DNA of 64,000 nt from Mycosarcoma maydis (lineage: Eukaryota; Basidiomycota; Ustilaginomycetes; Ustilaginales). The DNA is taken from the NCBI RefSeq assembly GCF_000328475.2, contig NC_026479.1, positions 1,736,001-1,800,000 of the forward strand, written 5' to 3'. Under the pieces are notes generated by a model. It did no database searches and was not told the origin of the DNA. It saw nothing but the letters and a program-made list of their open reading frames with translations. Shown here piece by piece: positions 20,589 to 30,710 of the stretch. The stretch's first letter is position 1. Each line of letters starts with the position of its first letter. The translations under genes were made by a program, and so were the position numbers.

Positions 20589-21240
20589 GTCGGCGCGGTC
20601 GGTTGGTCATTCTTTGACATAGATGTCCTAGATTTTATAGCATTTCAGGGCGTGAATTCAATCACAAACTTACAATCACGAATATAATTCTGGATGCCGC
20701 TTTTGGACATGACTCGAGACTCAACTCGAGGACCATCCTGATACTCGTGACTATTCGTAATCCACAACCTGACACTGACTCCTTGACTGATCATGCCGTC
20801 GTACCCACCGCTCACACACCCGTAACCCACACCGGCCTTGCAGTAGCATCGCCTGCGCTCGAATGGAGCGGCGTCCGCTCGTAGCTACCATGGTGCATGT
20901 TGCTCGTCTACTGCTGCAGTCACCGATGCATCACCAAAAGCCTGGCCGATCGCACCCAAGATGGCGCGTTGCATCAACAAAGCGACAAGCTACGTGCGTG
21001 GCCGATGCAAATCCAGTCGCCGACTCCCGACCAATCGAGCATGTGAATGGTGAATCACGAAGGGTATTCTGACTCAATCCGAGGCGTTCTGCCGGAAGCA
21101 CAAGCAAAGTGAAGCACGAAGCGTGAACGTGCGAGAGGCAGCTGTTAGAGCGGCAATGTCCTACACTTTGGGCAAACCGCTCAACTCGTGACTCACGACT
21201 CACCGCCTGGAAATTACAGATGCCTGAGACATGATCTGTG

Positions 21241-21380
21241 ATTCACGATTCACGATTCACGATTCACGATTCACGATTCACGATTCACGATTCACGATTC
21301 ACGATTCACGATTCACGATTCACGATTCACGATTCACGATTCTCGATTCTCGATTCACGATTCACGATTCACGATTCACG
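21241..21380. repeat. Long heptamer array, 20 units of ATTCACG
   Basis: Fourteen perfect copies of ATTCACG, two of ATTCTCG (21339-21352), then four of ATTCACG. Two degenerate ATTTCGCG units follow. It lies about 480 bp upstream of the beta'-COP start codon. There are no spacers, so it is a simple tandem array. Confidence 0.97.
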
Positions 21381-21855
21381 ATTTCGCGATTTCGCGATAT
21401 TCAAGACGTGAGATAAAGCTTGGAACGTGGAACCCTCTGCAAGAACGACGGGCAACCGCCAGCAAGCCTTTGAGGGTTGGGTGAGTGCTGACGCCTTGGC
21501 TCGAGCCCTTCACGCCGAGACTCGAGGCTTGACGCTTCGTGCTTGTCGAGTCCAACTCGTGACTCTCTGTGGCTTTCGTCTTGGCTTCACACCCGCTTTG
21601 ATTTCTTCGCATCGCTCACGCACTGACACTCACACACTCACCTTTGTCGTTTCGATAGCGCATACTCCTCTTGCTCACCGCCTCGATCGACTTGCAACAC
21701 CACCCATCCACCCACAACCACCCATCCACCCACACCTGAGCACCTTCTGCCGCCAAGCGTGCGCCGTGTCTCTAGCATCGGCGCCAGCAAAGCTACTTGG
21801 TAGCTACTTGTCGAATCGCTCCTCCTTTCGCCGCCCAGCTCGATAGCTCATCGTC

Positions 21856-24348
21856 ATGCCCATGCTCCTCGACATCCAGCGCAAGCTCTTTGCAAAGTCG
21901 GAGCGCGTCAAGTCGCTCGACTTTCATCCCACAGAGCCATGGCTTCTCGCCGGTCTCTACTCGGGTTCCGTCAACATCTGGAACTACGAGACAGGCGCTA
22001 TCGTCAAAACGTTTGAAGTCACAAACGTCCCCGTACGATGCGTCAAGTTTATCGCACGCAAAAACTGGTTTGTCGCCGGTTCCGATGATTTCCAGCTTCG
22101 CGCCTTTAACTACAACACACACGAAAAGCTCATCAGCTTCGAGGCGCATCCAGACTACATCCGCTGCCTCGCCGTGCATCCGAGCGGCTCGTACGTCATC
22201 ACCGGCTCCGACGACATGTCGATCAAGATGTGGGACTGGGACAAGAACTGGCGCCTCGTACAGACCTTTGAAGGCCACACTCACTACATCATGAACCTCT
22301 GCTTCAACCCCAAAGACTCCAACTCATTCGCCTCTTCCTCTCTCGATCGTACCGTCAAAGTCTGGACGCTAGGCTCCAGCGTCGCCAACTTTACCTTTGA
22401 CGCTCACGACAAGGGCGTCAACTACGTCGAATACTATCACGGCGGCGAAAAACCCTACATGCTCACCGTCGGCGACGACCGCACCGTCAAGGTCTGGGAC
22501 TACCTCTCCAAGTCGTGCGTCCAGACGCTCACCGGACACACCTCCAATGTCTCGTTTGCCATCTTCCACCCTTGCTTGCCTCTCATCATCTCCGGTTCCG
22601 AAGATGGCACCGTCAAGCTCTGGCACTCCAACACCTACCGTCTCGAATCCACCCTCGACTACGGCCTCGAACGCGTCTGGTGCGTCGCCTACAAAAAGTC
22701 GGGCAACGACGTTGCCATCGGCTACGACCAAGGCGCCGTCGTCATCAAGCTCGGCAAGGAAGAGCCCAGCGTCAGCATGGACGCTGCCGGCAAGGTTGTC
22801 TGGGCGCGCAACTCCGAAGTTCTCAGCACCAACGTCGGTGCCACCGCCGAAGACCTTGTCCCCGACGGCCAGAGACTCCCCGTCAGCGTACGTGAGATGG
22901 GCACCACCGAGGTCTACCCGCAACTCTTGCAACACAGCCCCAACGGTCGGTTTGTGACCGTCTGCGGAGATGGAGAATACATCATCTACACCGCTCTCGC
23001 TTGGAGGAACAAGGCCTTTGGCTCCGGTCTTGGCTTCGCCTGGGCAAGCGACAGCAACACCTACGCTGTTCACGAAGGCGGTTCCAAACTCAAGGTCTTC
23101 CGCAACTTTAAGGAGCGTCCTGGTCTGCTCACGCTCGCATACAACGTCGACGCAGTCGCCGGCGGTGCGTTGCTCGCCGTGATCGGCAGCGGCTTTGTAT
23201 GCTTCTACGACTGGGAGACGGCCGCCTTGGTGCGTCGAATCGATGTGGATGCCAGAGCCATCCACTGGTCCACCACCTCCGAACTGGTCGCCATCATCTG
23301 CGACGACTCGTTCTACATTCTGCGCTTCGATCGCGACGCGTACGCGGCACACCTCGACTCGGGTGCCGACGTCCAAGATGACGGCGTCGAGAGCGCGTTT
23401 GAGCTAGTCACCGAAGTCACCGAATGCGTGCGCACAGCGCGATGGACCGGCGAGTGCTTGTTGTACACCAACTCAACCAACCGACTGCAATACCTCGTGG
23501 GCGAGCAGACGCACACCATCACGCACTCGGACAACGAGATCTTCCTGCTCGGTTACATTCCTCAGCACGGCCGCGTCTACGTGGTCAACAAGGACATGTC
23601 GATCTTTAGTTACTCGCTCTCGCTCGCGTTGGTCGAGTACCAGACGGCGATCCTACGAGGCGATCTCGACGCTGCAGCCGAGTTACTGGAGCAGGTGCCG
23701 TCGGATCAGAGAAATCGCGTTGCTCGCTTCCTCGAGACGCAGGATCTCAAGGACTTGGCGCTCCAAGTATCGACCGATGCAGAGCACCGCTTCGACCTCG
23801 CTATTTCGCTCGACGACTTTGACACGGCGCTCGACATTGCTCGCAGCGGACCGCAGCTCGGCTCGGAACCCAGATGGCGAACCATCGGCGACAAGGCTCT
23901 CGCCAGGTGGAATGTCTCGCTCGCCAAAGAGTGTTTTGAAAAGGCGCATGATCTCTCGTCGATGCTCTTGGTCGCTACCTCGACCAACGACCGCCAACTG
24001 CTCGCGCGTCTGGCGCACTTGGCCACCGAAAAAGGCTCCACCAACATCGCCTTTGCCGCCTACCTCTCGTTGGGCGACGTCGATTCGTGCATCCAGCTGC
24101 TTGAAAACGCCGGGAGGTCCTCGGAGGCTGCGCTGTTTGCGAGGACCTACGCACCCAGCCGAGTAGCCGGAATCGTGACCAGCTGGAGAAACCAGCTGCA
24201 ATCCGCTAACCGGCACAAACAGAACGAGATCGCCGCGAGCATTGCGAATCCGGACCAGAACGAGGCGGCCTTTGAGGAGGGCTGGAAGCACAGTCTGGCA
24301 AAGGAAAAGCAGTTGAGGCTCAAGCAGCCCAACGGAGTTTCGGCGTGA
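21856..24348 (+). CDS. SEC27: Coatomer subunit beta' (beta'-COP)
   Basis: An 830-residue single-exon protein starting MPMLLDIQRKLFAKSERVKS, a strongly conserved beta'-COP start. An N-terminal WD40 propeller covers about 1-300, with repeats such as DYIRCLAVHPSGSYVITGSD and FASSSLDRTVKVW. The second propeller/coatomer WD-associated region and alpha-solenoid follow to about 790 (VEYQTAILRGDLDAAAELLE, RVARFLETQDLKDLALQVS). In COPI this subunit binds dilysine cargo tails for Golgi-to-ER retrieval. Length is close to yeast Sec27 (889). The first 40 residues, both propellers and the solenoid are intact, so this appears to be a complete functional gene. A long heptamer array lies upstream. Confidence 0.96.
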   Translation: MPMLLDIQRKLFAKSERVKSLDFHPTEPWLLAGLYSGSVNIWNYETGAIVKTFEVTNVPVRCVKFIARKNWFVAGSDDFQLRAFNYNTHEKLISFEAHPDYIRCLAVHPSGSYVITGSDDMSIKMWDWDKNWRLVQTFEGHTHYIMNLCFNPKDSNSFASSSLDRTVKVWTLGSSVANFTFDAHDKGVNYVEYYHGGEKPYMLTVGDDRTVKVWDYLSKSCVQTLTGHTSNVSFAIFHPCLPLIISGSEDGTVKLWHSNTYRLESTLDYGLERVWCVAYKKSGNDVAIGYDQGAVVIKLGKEEPSVSMDAAGKVVWARNSEVLSTNVGATAEDLVPDGQRLPVSVREMGTTEVYPQLLQHSPNGRFVTVCGDGEYIIYTALAWRNKAFGSGLGFAWASDSNTYAVHEGGSKLKVFRNFKERPGLLTLAYNVDAVAGGALLAVIGSGFVCFYDWETAALVRRIDVDARAIHWSTTSELVAIICDDSFYILRFDRDAYAAHLDSGADVQDDGVESAFELVTEVTECVRTARWTGECLLYTNSTNRLQYLVGEQTHTITHSDNEIFLLGYIPQHGRVYVVNKDMSIFSYSLSLALVEYQTAILRGDLDAAAELLEQVPSDQRNRVARFLETQDLKDLALQVSTDAEHRFDLAISLDDFDTALDIARSGPQLGSEPRWRTIGDKALARWNVSLAKECFEKAHDLSSMLLVATSTNDRQLLARLAHLATEKGSTNIAFAAYLSLGDVDSCIQLLENAGRSSEAALFARTYAPSRVAGIVTSWRNQLQSANRHKQNEIAASIANPDQNEAAFEEGWKHSLAKEKQLRLKQPNGVSA

Positions 24349-24818
24349 AGATGCCGAGACGGCTAAGCGTGAACAGGGAGCGCCAGATTTGGCTGTCAGA
24401 GCGCTCGGATGAAGAGCTTCAGCACGGGAGCACGCACACGGGACGCGCAACGCGCTAGCGTCGAGCAATGCTGACCTTGTTAGAGAAGCATACACTCGTG
24501 ATTGTTCTGACTCTACCATGCACGATGAGGCCGAGGCGGAATGAGCCGCGTTCGTGGTTTGTGTGAGGCCAACGCGTGAGTTGTGAGTGAAGAGGATGGG
24601 CGGGAAATTGTTGTTCCGCTGCATCGCTCGCGTCTGCGGAAAAGACGGATATTCGTGATTCACAGTTGGGATAATCACGAATCGTGAATGTGCGGGGGTT
24701 AGTTAGCGTTGGTTAGGCTTGGAGATTCAAGATTCGTGATTTCACGTCTTGGTGACTGGGCCTGCACGTTTGTTCACGACGATATCCACCAACGTGTTCA
24801 AGGGATTGGTTAGTCGAC
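24349..24818. other. Intergenic, heptamer-motif rich
   Basis: About 470 bp between two plus-strand genes. No gene is seen. TTCGTGATTCACAG and AATCACGAATCGTGAATG lie near 24650-24690 and GATTCGTGATTTCACG near 24733-24750, just upstream of the EthD-like gene. Candidate promoter of that gene. Confidence 0.5.
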
Positions 24819-25664
24819 ATGACGGATTCACACGCCGTGTTCAAGTCGAGCGATGCTGGGCTTTTGTTAGTGTTCATGGAGCCTGGACCGCAAGTTTCGC
24901 TCTCCGAGTTTCACGAGTGGTATGATAGCGAGCATGTTCCTCTGCGCATCCAGCGATTTGCATCGTTCCGATCTGCTACTCGCTATGCAGTCACATCGAC
25001 CGAATTGACCCCGTCGCTGCCGACCGAACAAGTGCCCATTCCACCGCCGTCGAGCTGGGGTGCATTCTACACCATCTCGAACAACGACACGTTTGCCCAT
25101 GTTTCATACACCTCGTTGCGAACCCAACGCAGTGCTAGAGAGGCCGAGCTGTTCACCCGACTCAGCATCATCGATCGACGAATCTACCGACTCGAATACG
25201 ACAGCGACCTCGATGCAAACATCAGCGTCCCCCGCATCAAGCTAGCTCTCGACGTTCAAACCGAAGCCGATACTCCGCTTTACATTGTCGCCAACAGCGT
25301 TGACATGCAACCATCGGCCAAGCACGAGTACGACGATTGGTTCGAAAACGAACACGTACCCATGCTCTCCAAGGTGCCAGGCTGGAGACGGAGTCGCAGA
25401 TTTACGCTCATCGATAACGGAGTCAACGGCAAAGACGCGCGCCCAGGCATGCACGAGGGTGTGCCAAAGTGTCTGGGCTTGCACGAGTGGGACGAAGCAC
25501 CCGAGCAAAAGGCCGAGTACAAGCAGGCATGCAACACCGCATGGAGACGCACCGTATTGGGTGACAGCGACCAGAATCTCATCCGCAGGGAGAGAAAGAC
25601 ATGCACGCTCTACAGGAGCTGGGACCCCATCGCTGCCATCCACGCCCAAGCCAAGCAACACTGA
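24819..25664 (+). CDS. Double EthD-like (dimeric alpha/beta barrel) protein
   Basis: A 281-residue protein starting at ATG 24819. Two repeats share the ferredoxin-like EthD/DABB signature. The first is VSLSEFHEWYDSEHVPLRIQ (about 28-47) and the second is AKHEYDDWFENEHVPMLSKV (about 168-187), each followed by a strand with a Trp/Arg-rich turn (FRSATRY, WRRSRRF). The repeated W-D/E-x-E-H-V-P motif is seen in small oxygenase or decarboxylase-like proteins, where the His can be functional. No signal peptide or membrane segment is visible. The true activity is unknown; a role in secondary or xenobiotic metabolism is only inference. Convergent with chorismate synthase, 285 bp away. Confidence 0.75.
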   Translation: MTDSHAVFKSSDAGLLLVFMEPGPQVSLSEFHEWYDSEHVPLRIQRFASFRSATRYAVTSTELTPSLPTEQVPIPPPSSWGAFYTISNNDTFAHVSYTSLRTQRSAREAELFTRLSIIDRRIYRLEYDSDLDANISVPRIKLALDVQTEADTPLYIVANSVDMQPSAKHEYDDWFENEHVPMLSKVPGWRRSRRFTLIDNGVNGKDARPGMHEGVPKCLGLHEWDEAPEQKAEYKQACNTAWRRTVLGDSDQNLIRRERKTCTLYRSWDPIAAIHAQAKQH

Positions 25665-25949
25665 TTCCTGATTGCCACCCGCGTCCGCACCGCCTTGATC
25701 CTTGACACTACATCACACAGCGAAACACTTACGACTCGGCTTTCCACCTCTTGACACGCATGCCATCGCGCATGTGCGCGCTCACAGCTCACCTGCACCC
25801 AGCAGCCGTGAGATCGGCCTTGAGATTCAGACACACACCACACCGAGTGAATGGCCAGGCCAACATGAAACAAAGCGCGACCGAGTGCGTGAATGCGAGC
25901 CAGAGACCGAAGGATGAGATTTGCAAACTTTTATGGAATGTGTCCAAGC

Positions 25950-27335
25950 TCAGTCTTGCGTCTTGCTCCTCTTGCTGGGGGGTAACTTCATGCTGTTGGG
26001 GAGCGCGTCGATGGGATCGCGGCTCAACCTGGCGGCCGCCTTGTCTCTACCGCTCTGGACGAGCACGGCGTCCATGACGACAAGTGCGGCCATGGCCTCG
26101 ACAATCGGAACCGCTCTGGGCACGACGCACGGATCGTGTCTGCCTCTGGTGTTGAGTGTGCCCTGCTTGCCATCGTACGTGGCGGTGCTCTGGTTCTGGC
26201 TGATCGTAGCGGGGCTCTTGAAGCCCACTCGGAAGTAGATGTCTTCTCCGTTGCTGATACCTCCCTGGATCCCACCCGACCAATTCGTAATGGTTCCCAG
26301 ACGTCCGTCGGGTTTCAGCACGAATTTGTCGTTGTGCCTCGAGCCCGCGACTTCGGTGCCCCGGAAACCCGAGCCGATCTCGAACCCCTTGGTTGCCGGG
26401 ATGCTGAGCATGGCGTGCGCCAGCTTGGCCTCGAGCTTGTCGAAACACGGCTCTCCCAGCCCTGACGGCACACCGCGGATCACGCATGTCACTGTGCCAC
26501 CGATCGAATCATTGTTCGCCTTGGCCAGCAGGATGCGCTGGCGCATGCGTTCAGCCGCGAGTTCGTGCGGACACCGAATAGCGTTCTCGTCCACCTTTGC
26601 GCGCGTGATGGTGGCAAGCAGTTGACGGAACTCTTGCGAAAGCGGCTCCTCTGCCTCTTCTTCGGTGAGGTGATCCGTGTTGATCACGTTGTCCACTTTG
26701 GTCTGTGGTGGACCGTCGGTCTCGGATTCTCCATAGAACGATTTCTTGTCCACCTGGACACCGTCCTTTGCTTCGGTCGAGGCGACGAGCGCAGCGCCAT
26801 TGACGACGTTCTGGGCGAGCTGCTCGCCCGGGTAGCGCGGAATGTGCACCTTGCCTACGCTGGAAACAAACGCGACGATCTCGATACCGTACGCTTCCTT
26901 GAGATACTTTTCCGCCAGAGCGCCCGCAGCGACTCGTCCAATGGTCTCACGAGCCGAGCTCCTTCCACCGCCCGAGCTTGCCTTGACGTTGTACTTTTCC
27001 AGATACGTAAAGTCGGCGTGCGAAGGGCGTGGATACGTATCCAGCGTATCGTCCGTGTAGTCGTGTGGACGCTGATCCTGGTTGCGTACCAGCATGGCGA
27101 TCGGCGTGCCCAGCGTCACGCCGCGTTCGACACCCGATTGGATCTCGACACGGTCCTTTTCATCGCGCGGCGTCGTCAAATTCGACTGGCCCGGCCGACG
27201 ACGTGAGAGCTGCGTCTGAATGTCGTGCGCAGCGAGTGCCATGCCCGGAGGCACGCCATCGACGATACAACCTACCGAGGCGCAGTGCGACTCGCCGTAC
27301 GTGGTGACGCGAAAGTGCGAGCCAAACGTAGACAT
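25950..27335 (-). CDS. ARO2: Chorismate synthase
   Basis: A 461-residue single-exon protein starting [20 protein letters not shown], the diagnostic first chorismate synthase signature. Further signatures are [33 protein letters not shown] and [19 protein letters not shown]. The enzyme converts 5-enolpyruvylshikimate-3-phosphate to chorismate, the last common step of aromatic amino acid synthesis, using reduced FMN. Fungal enzymes are usually bifunctional, with their own flavin reductase activity. It is longer than yeast Aro2 (376), mainly through an acidic insertion at about 190-225 ([20 protein letters not shown]) and a C-terminal basic tail. All core motifs are present. Cytosolic. Confidence 0.97.
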   Translation of the reverse strand: MSTFGSHFRVTTYGESHCASVGCIVDGVPPGMALAAHDIQTQLSRRRPGQSNLTTPRDEKDRVEIQSGVERGVTLGTPIAMLVRNQDQRPHDYTDDTLDTYPRPSHADFTYLEKYNVKASSGGGRSSARETIGRVAAGALAEKYLKEAYGIEIVAFVSSVGKVHIPRYPGEQLAQNVVNGAALVASTEAKDGVQVDKKSFYGESETDGPPQTKVDNVINTDHLTEEEAEEPLSQEFRQLLATITRAKVDENAIRCPHELAAERMRQRILLAKANNDSIGGTVTCVIRGVPSGLGEPCFDKLEAKLAHAMLSIPATKGFEIGSGFRGTEVAGSRHNDKFVLKPDGRLGTITNWSGGIQGGISNGEDIYFRVGFKSPATISQNQSTATYDGKQGTLNTRGRHDPCVVPRAVPIVEAMAALVVMDAVLVQSGRDKAAARLSRDPIDALPNSMKLPPSKRSKTQD

Positions 27336-27917
27336 GCTAGACGATCGACCGGAGGCGACACAAAGATCGAAAAATTGCAGTGGATGGTGGTGGTGGTTGT
27401 TGTTGTTGGTGGTGATGATGTGAGATCAGATGAGAACAATCACGACGATCAGTTGTGAACGAGCCTGAGTGATTCACGATTCGAAGAAATGTGAAATCAC
27501 GAATATGACTCGCACACCGCCACGAACCGTCAACGCTTTGATAATGTGACATAACAATTCCACACGCCAATCACGAACCAAATTTCTTCTTGTCCACTTT
27601 CCTTGCGCTTGTGACTCTGCCAAAGTGACAGAGATCAATCACTTCAAAACGCCCGATTTGTGATTTGTGATTTGTGATTTGTGATTCGTGATTCGTGATT
27701 GCGTTTGCGATTGCGATTGTGATTGCTATTGCAGTTTCGACTTCGAATACGATTGTAAGATCGGAAAGTTTCGTGTTGCTCGTCTTTTCGTGCTTCTCTG
27801 ACGAGTTTGTCAGTTTGTTGGTACAACCACGAACCGGCTTGGTTCGACGTCAACAACCGCTTGCAACGTTGGCAGTCGACGCTCATCGTAGCGTGTGTGT
27901 TGCAGCTGCATTACGCC
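27336..27917. other. Divergent intergenic region between ARO2 and cofactor C genes
   Basis: About 580 bp. It contains a GGTGGTGGTTGTTGTTG stretch next to the ARO2 start, GATTCACGATTCG at about 27470, and a heptamer array at 27654-27710. Both promoters should lie here. The cofactor C frame is open upstream of 27918 but has no ATG. Confidence 0.5.
27654..27710. repeat. Heptamer array, unit GATTTGT drifting to GATTCGT
   Basis: Tandem 7-bp units: four of GATTTGT followed by GATTCGT copies. It then degenerates into GATTGC/GTTTGC 6-bp-like units. Confidence 0.88.
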
Positions 27918-29015
27918 ATGGCTTCGTCCTCTTCTGTTGGCAATGCATCGTCAGCCGACGCCATCTGTGCTCAAGCGTTCTATACGCACTTTCGAGCGGC
28001 GACCGAATCTCTGCTGACCCAACTTTCGACCTCGGCAACGTCGCCAGAGTTGCTGCAACACGCATTGCAGACATATGCTGAGTTGAGCGCGCAATTCACC
28101 CGAGCTGTGGACAGTGGTGTGCTACCGAGCCATGATCAACGCGTGCACAAGGATAGGTTGCAAGACATCTCTGCAGCCATGCAAGACAAGAGCAGGGCGC
28201 TTACCGAACAACAGCATCACGGTCAAAAACAGAGCAAGACGAGGGGCAGCTTCGCTTTCAAGCGCAAGCAGCCCGCAGCCACGTCTGCTTCGATGCCAAC
28301 GAGCACACCTCTGTCGACTTGGAAAGACGCAACAGCCAACGTCGAAAGCTTGACCGCCGAAGCGCAACTTGACGCAGCCCAAAGACGATCCAACCATTTG
28401 ACCATTTCGGCACTCCACGAGACCAAATACACGCATCCCGCACCGAACCCAACGCAAGCAGAGCCACCGACGTCGGTCTCTGTCGACCTGACCAACATCT
28501 CGAATTCAATAGTCGACCTCCGACCGCTCGCAACAACGCATACGATCGTCGCACTCCAGATCCGCAACGTCACTTGCTCTGCCATCGCTCTACCACCCAT
28601 CGAAGGGAGCATCATGATACACACGCTGTCCAACTCTATGTTGAGCATCCCATCGTGCCATCAATTCCGCATGCACCTCTCGACCAACGCCGTGGTCGCA
28701 TTGTCCACCAAACGAGCTAGTGTCGTCACCATCGAGGGCTGCAAACGAATCACATTCGTCACTCATAACCATGAGCCGATCAAGGTGCAAGACTTTGACG
28801 ACCTCATCAACAGCGAGCAGCTCAAGCAAGCAGGCAGCACCGACATGCACGCCAACTTTAACGTGGTACAGCATCACGGGCCTGAATGGCTGACGAGCAG
28901 GATCAACGCGTTGATAACCAAGCACCAAGAGCTTACTACAAGTGGCTTTCGACACGATTTCGAGCGTTGCATGCAGCTCGGCCAACAAGAGTTGGAGACC
29001 GACTGGAACGCATAG
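27918..29015 (+). CDS. Tubulin-folding cofactor C (TBCC domain protein)
   Basis: A 365-residue protein from ATG 27918. The N-terminal helical spectrin-like part lies at about 10-95 (AICAQAFYTHFRAATESLLT, RVHKDRLQDISAAMQDK). A basic linker follows. The C-terminal C-CAP/TBCC beta-helix lies at about 195-320 (THTIVALQIRNVTCSAIALP, SNSMLSIPSCHQFRMHLST, VVTIEGCKRITFV). The Gln-Phe-Arg (HQFRMH) carries the arginine finger that lets cofactor C stimulate GTP hydrolysis by beta-tubulin during alpha/beta heterodimer assembly. Convergent with the O-methyltransferase gene, 115 bp between stop codons. Confidence 0.85.
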   Translation: MASSSSVGNASSADAICAQAFYTHFRAATESLLTQLSTSATSPELLQHALQTYAELSAQFTRAVDSGVLPSHDQRVHKDRLQDISAAMQDKSRALTEQQHHGQKQSKTRGSFAFKRKQPAATSASMPTSTPLSTWKDATANVESLTAEAQLDAAQRRSNHLTISALHETKYTHPAPNPTQAEPPTSVSVDLTNISNSIVDLRPLATTHTIVALQIRNVTCSAIALPPIEGSIMIHTLSNSMLSIPSCHQFRMHLSTNAVVALSTKRASVVTIEGCKRITFVTHNHEPIKVQDFDDLINSEQLKQAGSTDMHANFNVVQHHGPEWLTSRINALITKHQELTTSGFRHDFERCMQLGQQELETDWNA

Positions 29016-29130
29016 ATCTCAGCAGACAGCTGTGACGTTAGTGCCGAATCAATCCAACTTGTAGCACCTTGGCAGCTGTCAGAGTGAGCATGGCAATCGG
29101 CCAACAATCCCGCCTACATGCGAGTTGTGG

Positions 29131-29988
29131 CTACTCGTTGCGCATGATCAGACTGACGCCATCCCTGACGGGCAGCACGATCACCTCGACGCGCTTGTCC
29201 TGTCTCACCACCTGGTTGAAGTGCTTGATGGCATCTGCATTGGTTTTTGCGATGTCCAACAAGGATTCATCCACCAACCCCTCGGTCCAAGGCGCACCCT
29301 TGTATAGCGTATTGTCCACCACGAGCAAGCCGTCCTTCTTCAACAGGTGTTTGTCCAGGATCATGTTGAAGTACGTCGTGTAGCCTGGTTTATCGGCGTC
29401 GATAAAGATGATATCGTAAGCGTCTTGATCGCACACAATCGTTTTCGAGATGGCCTCGAGGTGGTCGACGGCGTTTCCGACTTTGACGTCGATCTTTTCG
29501 GCCAGACCGGACTGGTGGAAGAATGGGCGCGTGAAGTTGTGCAGGTACGGGTCGATCTCCAATGCTGTCACTTTGCCTCCTTGGCGCAGCTGCTGCGCGA
29601 TGCAGACGGTGGTGGTGCCGGTGAACATGCCGATCTCGAGCGCCTTTTGAGCGTGCGTGAGTCTGGTCAGCAGACCGACCAAGTTGCCTTCGTAACCACC
29701 TGCCGACCACGCCGCAGAGAGCTGGAAGAGCGTTTGCTTGCGAGACCATGCTCCTGCCCAATCGTGCTCTGCCGTCGCTTTGAGCAAAGGTCGTTGCACC
29801 GACGGCGCCGGCGACGAGACGCTATCCAAGTACGGATCGAGACCCGACAGCAGCGAACACACCAGTTGCAGTTGACGCAGCTCTTCCGAAGACGGCCGAG
29901 TCGACGTAGACAGCTGCGAAACCACGCTCGAGAGCAGCTTGGACGCCGACGTGAGAGCCGATTCCACGGGCACGTCAATGTCGCTCAT
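29131..29988 (-). CDS. Class I SAM-dependent O-methyltransferase (CCoAMT/COMT-like)
   Basis: A 285-residue protein from ATG 29988. SAM-binding motif I reads ALEIGMFTGTTTVCIAQQL (about 133-151), then VTALEIDPYLHNF, and the metal-binding block IIFIDADKPGYTTYF with LLVVDNTLYKGA. These are hallmarks of the cation-dependent caffeoyl-CoA/catechol O-methyltransferase family. The enzyme methylates a catechol-type hydroxyl with SAM; the fungal substrate is unknown. The N-terminal 60 residues are family-variable. No targeting signal is seen. The 5' end faces the Ldb17-like gene across a divergent gap. Confidence 0.88.
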   Translation of the reverse strand: MSDIDVPVESALTSASKLLSSVVSQLSTSTRPSSEELRQLQLVCSLLSGLDPYLDSVSSPAPSVQRPLLKATAEHDWAGAWSRKQTLFQLSAAWSAGGYEGNLVGLLTRLTHAQKALEIGMFTGTTTVCIAQQLRQGGKVTALEIDPYLHNFTRPFFHQSGLAEKIDVKVGNAVDHLEAISKTIVCDQDAYDIIFIDADKPGYTTYFNMILDKHLLKKDGLLVVDNTLYKGAPWTEGLVDESLLDIAKTNADAIKHFNQVVRQDKRVEVIVLPVRDGVSLIMRNE

Positions 29989-30710
29989 CTTGCACGAGGT
30001 CTAGAGGTGGTTGTAGCGTTCAAACCGATCGGACGCGGTTTGATCGACGATGAGGAGCACAAGCAAGCGGAGCGCACGTCGCATCACAGCCACACAGATG
30101 CTCAACTACCGACGTCTGACCAAGCTCACAATTGAGAGCTCCTTGTTGCTGATCATGAGGTGCATGCCGTCCAAGAGCGCTAGAAGACCAGTGCAATCGT
30201 CAATCACGAATGACCTGTCAGCATCGCCACGCAGGGTCTGTGCGTGTGTGTGGAGTTATGCAGGTGGAATCGAGAATCGAGAACCGAGAATCGAGAATTC
30301 ACGATGTGGCGGTTTGCTTTCTCAGCCGTGCATGAGTCGATTCCACATTGGAGTGTTAGATCAAAACAATTCACGTGATTGCAAACGTAAAATGGATGTG
30401 AGATCGTCAATGTTATTGGCTTTGATCAATTCGGTGGAATTACGAATCGTGAATTTGTGATTCACGATTGCGTGCGTTTGCCTTTAATGGCGGAGCGATT
30501 CACAGTCACGAGTGTGATTAACGATTGAGCGATTCACGATTGAGTGATTGCGGGGTTCGGCGTCGTCGTTTCTGTGTGCACATCACCATCGTTCAACCCG
30601 CTGGATCGTCTGCGATCTCGAGACGTTCGTCGCTCGACGCCACAAAGCGTCAAGGCTTGATTGGCGCTGTGGTCGCATCACTTGGGTTGCTGCACCGAGT
30701 GTTGCTCAGA
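29989..30710. other. Divergent intergenic region, heptamer rich
   Basis: About 720 bp. Repeated GAGAATCGAGAACCGAGAATC at 30270-30297 and a cluster of AATCGTGAATTTGTGATTCACG words at 30440-30545 precede the Ldb17-like gene. The frame of that gene is open upstream to 30525 but lacks ATG. Confidence 0.5.

Larger units (their letters stand above)
19711..21855. other. Repeat-rich divergent intergenic region between Myb gene and beta'-COP gene
   Basis: About 2.1 kb with no supported gene. It holds a tetranucleotide array (20081-20116), a short heptamer array (20537-20588), the long heptamer array (21241-21380), and numerous GACTCACGACTCAC-type words at 20180-20210 and 21185-21205. The last 200 bp before 21856 are C-rich (CCACCCATCCACC), typical of a leader. 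Confidence 0.6.

Noticed and set aside
21241..21380. Possible CRISPR-like array
   Set aside because: Units are 7 bp in direct tandem with no spacers, and the genome is eukaryotic.
21231..21416. Open frame through the heptamer array reading a repeated Asp-Ser-Arg-Phe-Thr-Ile-His peptide
   Set aside because: It is a by-product of the 7-bp unit, which keeps all frames open; no conserved start or domain.
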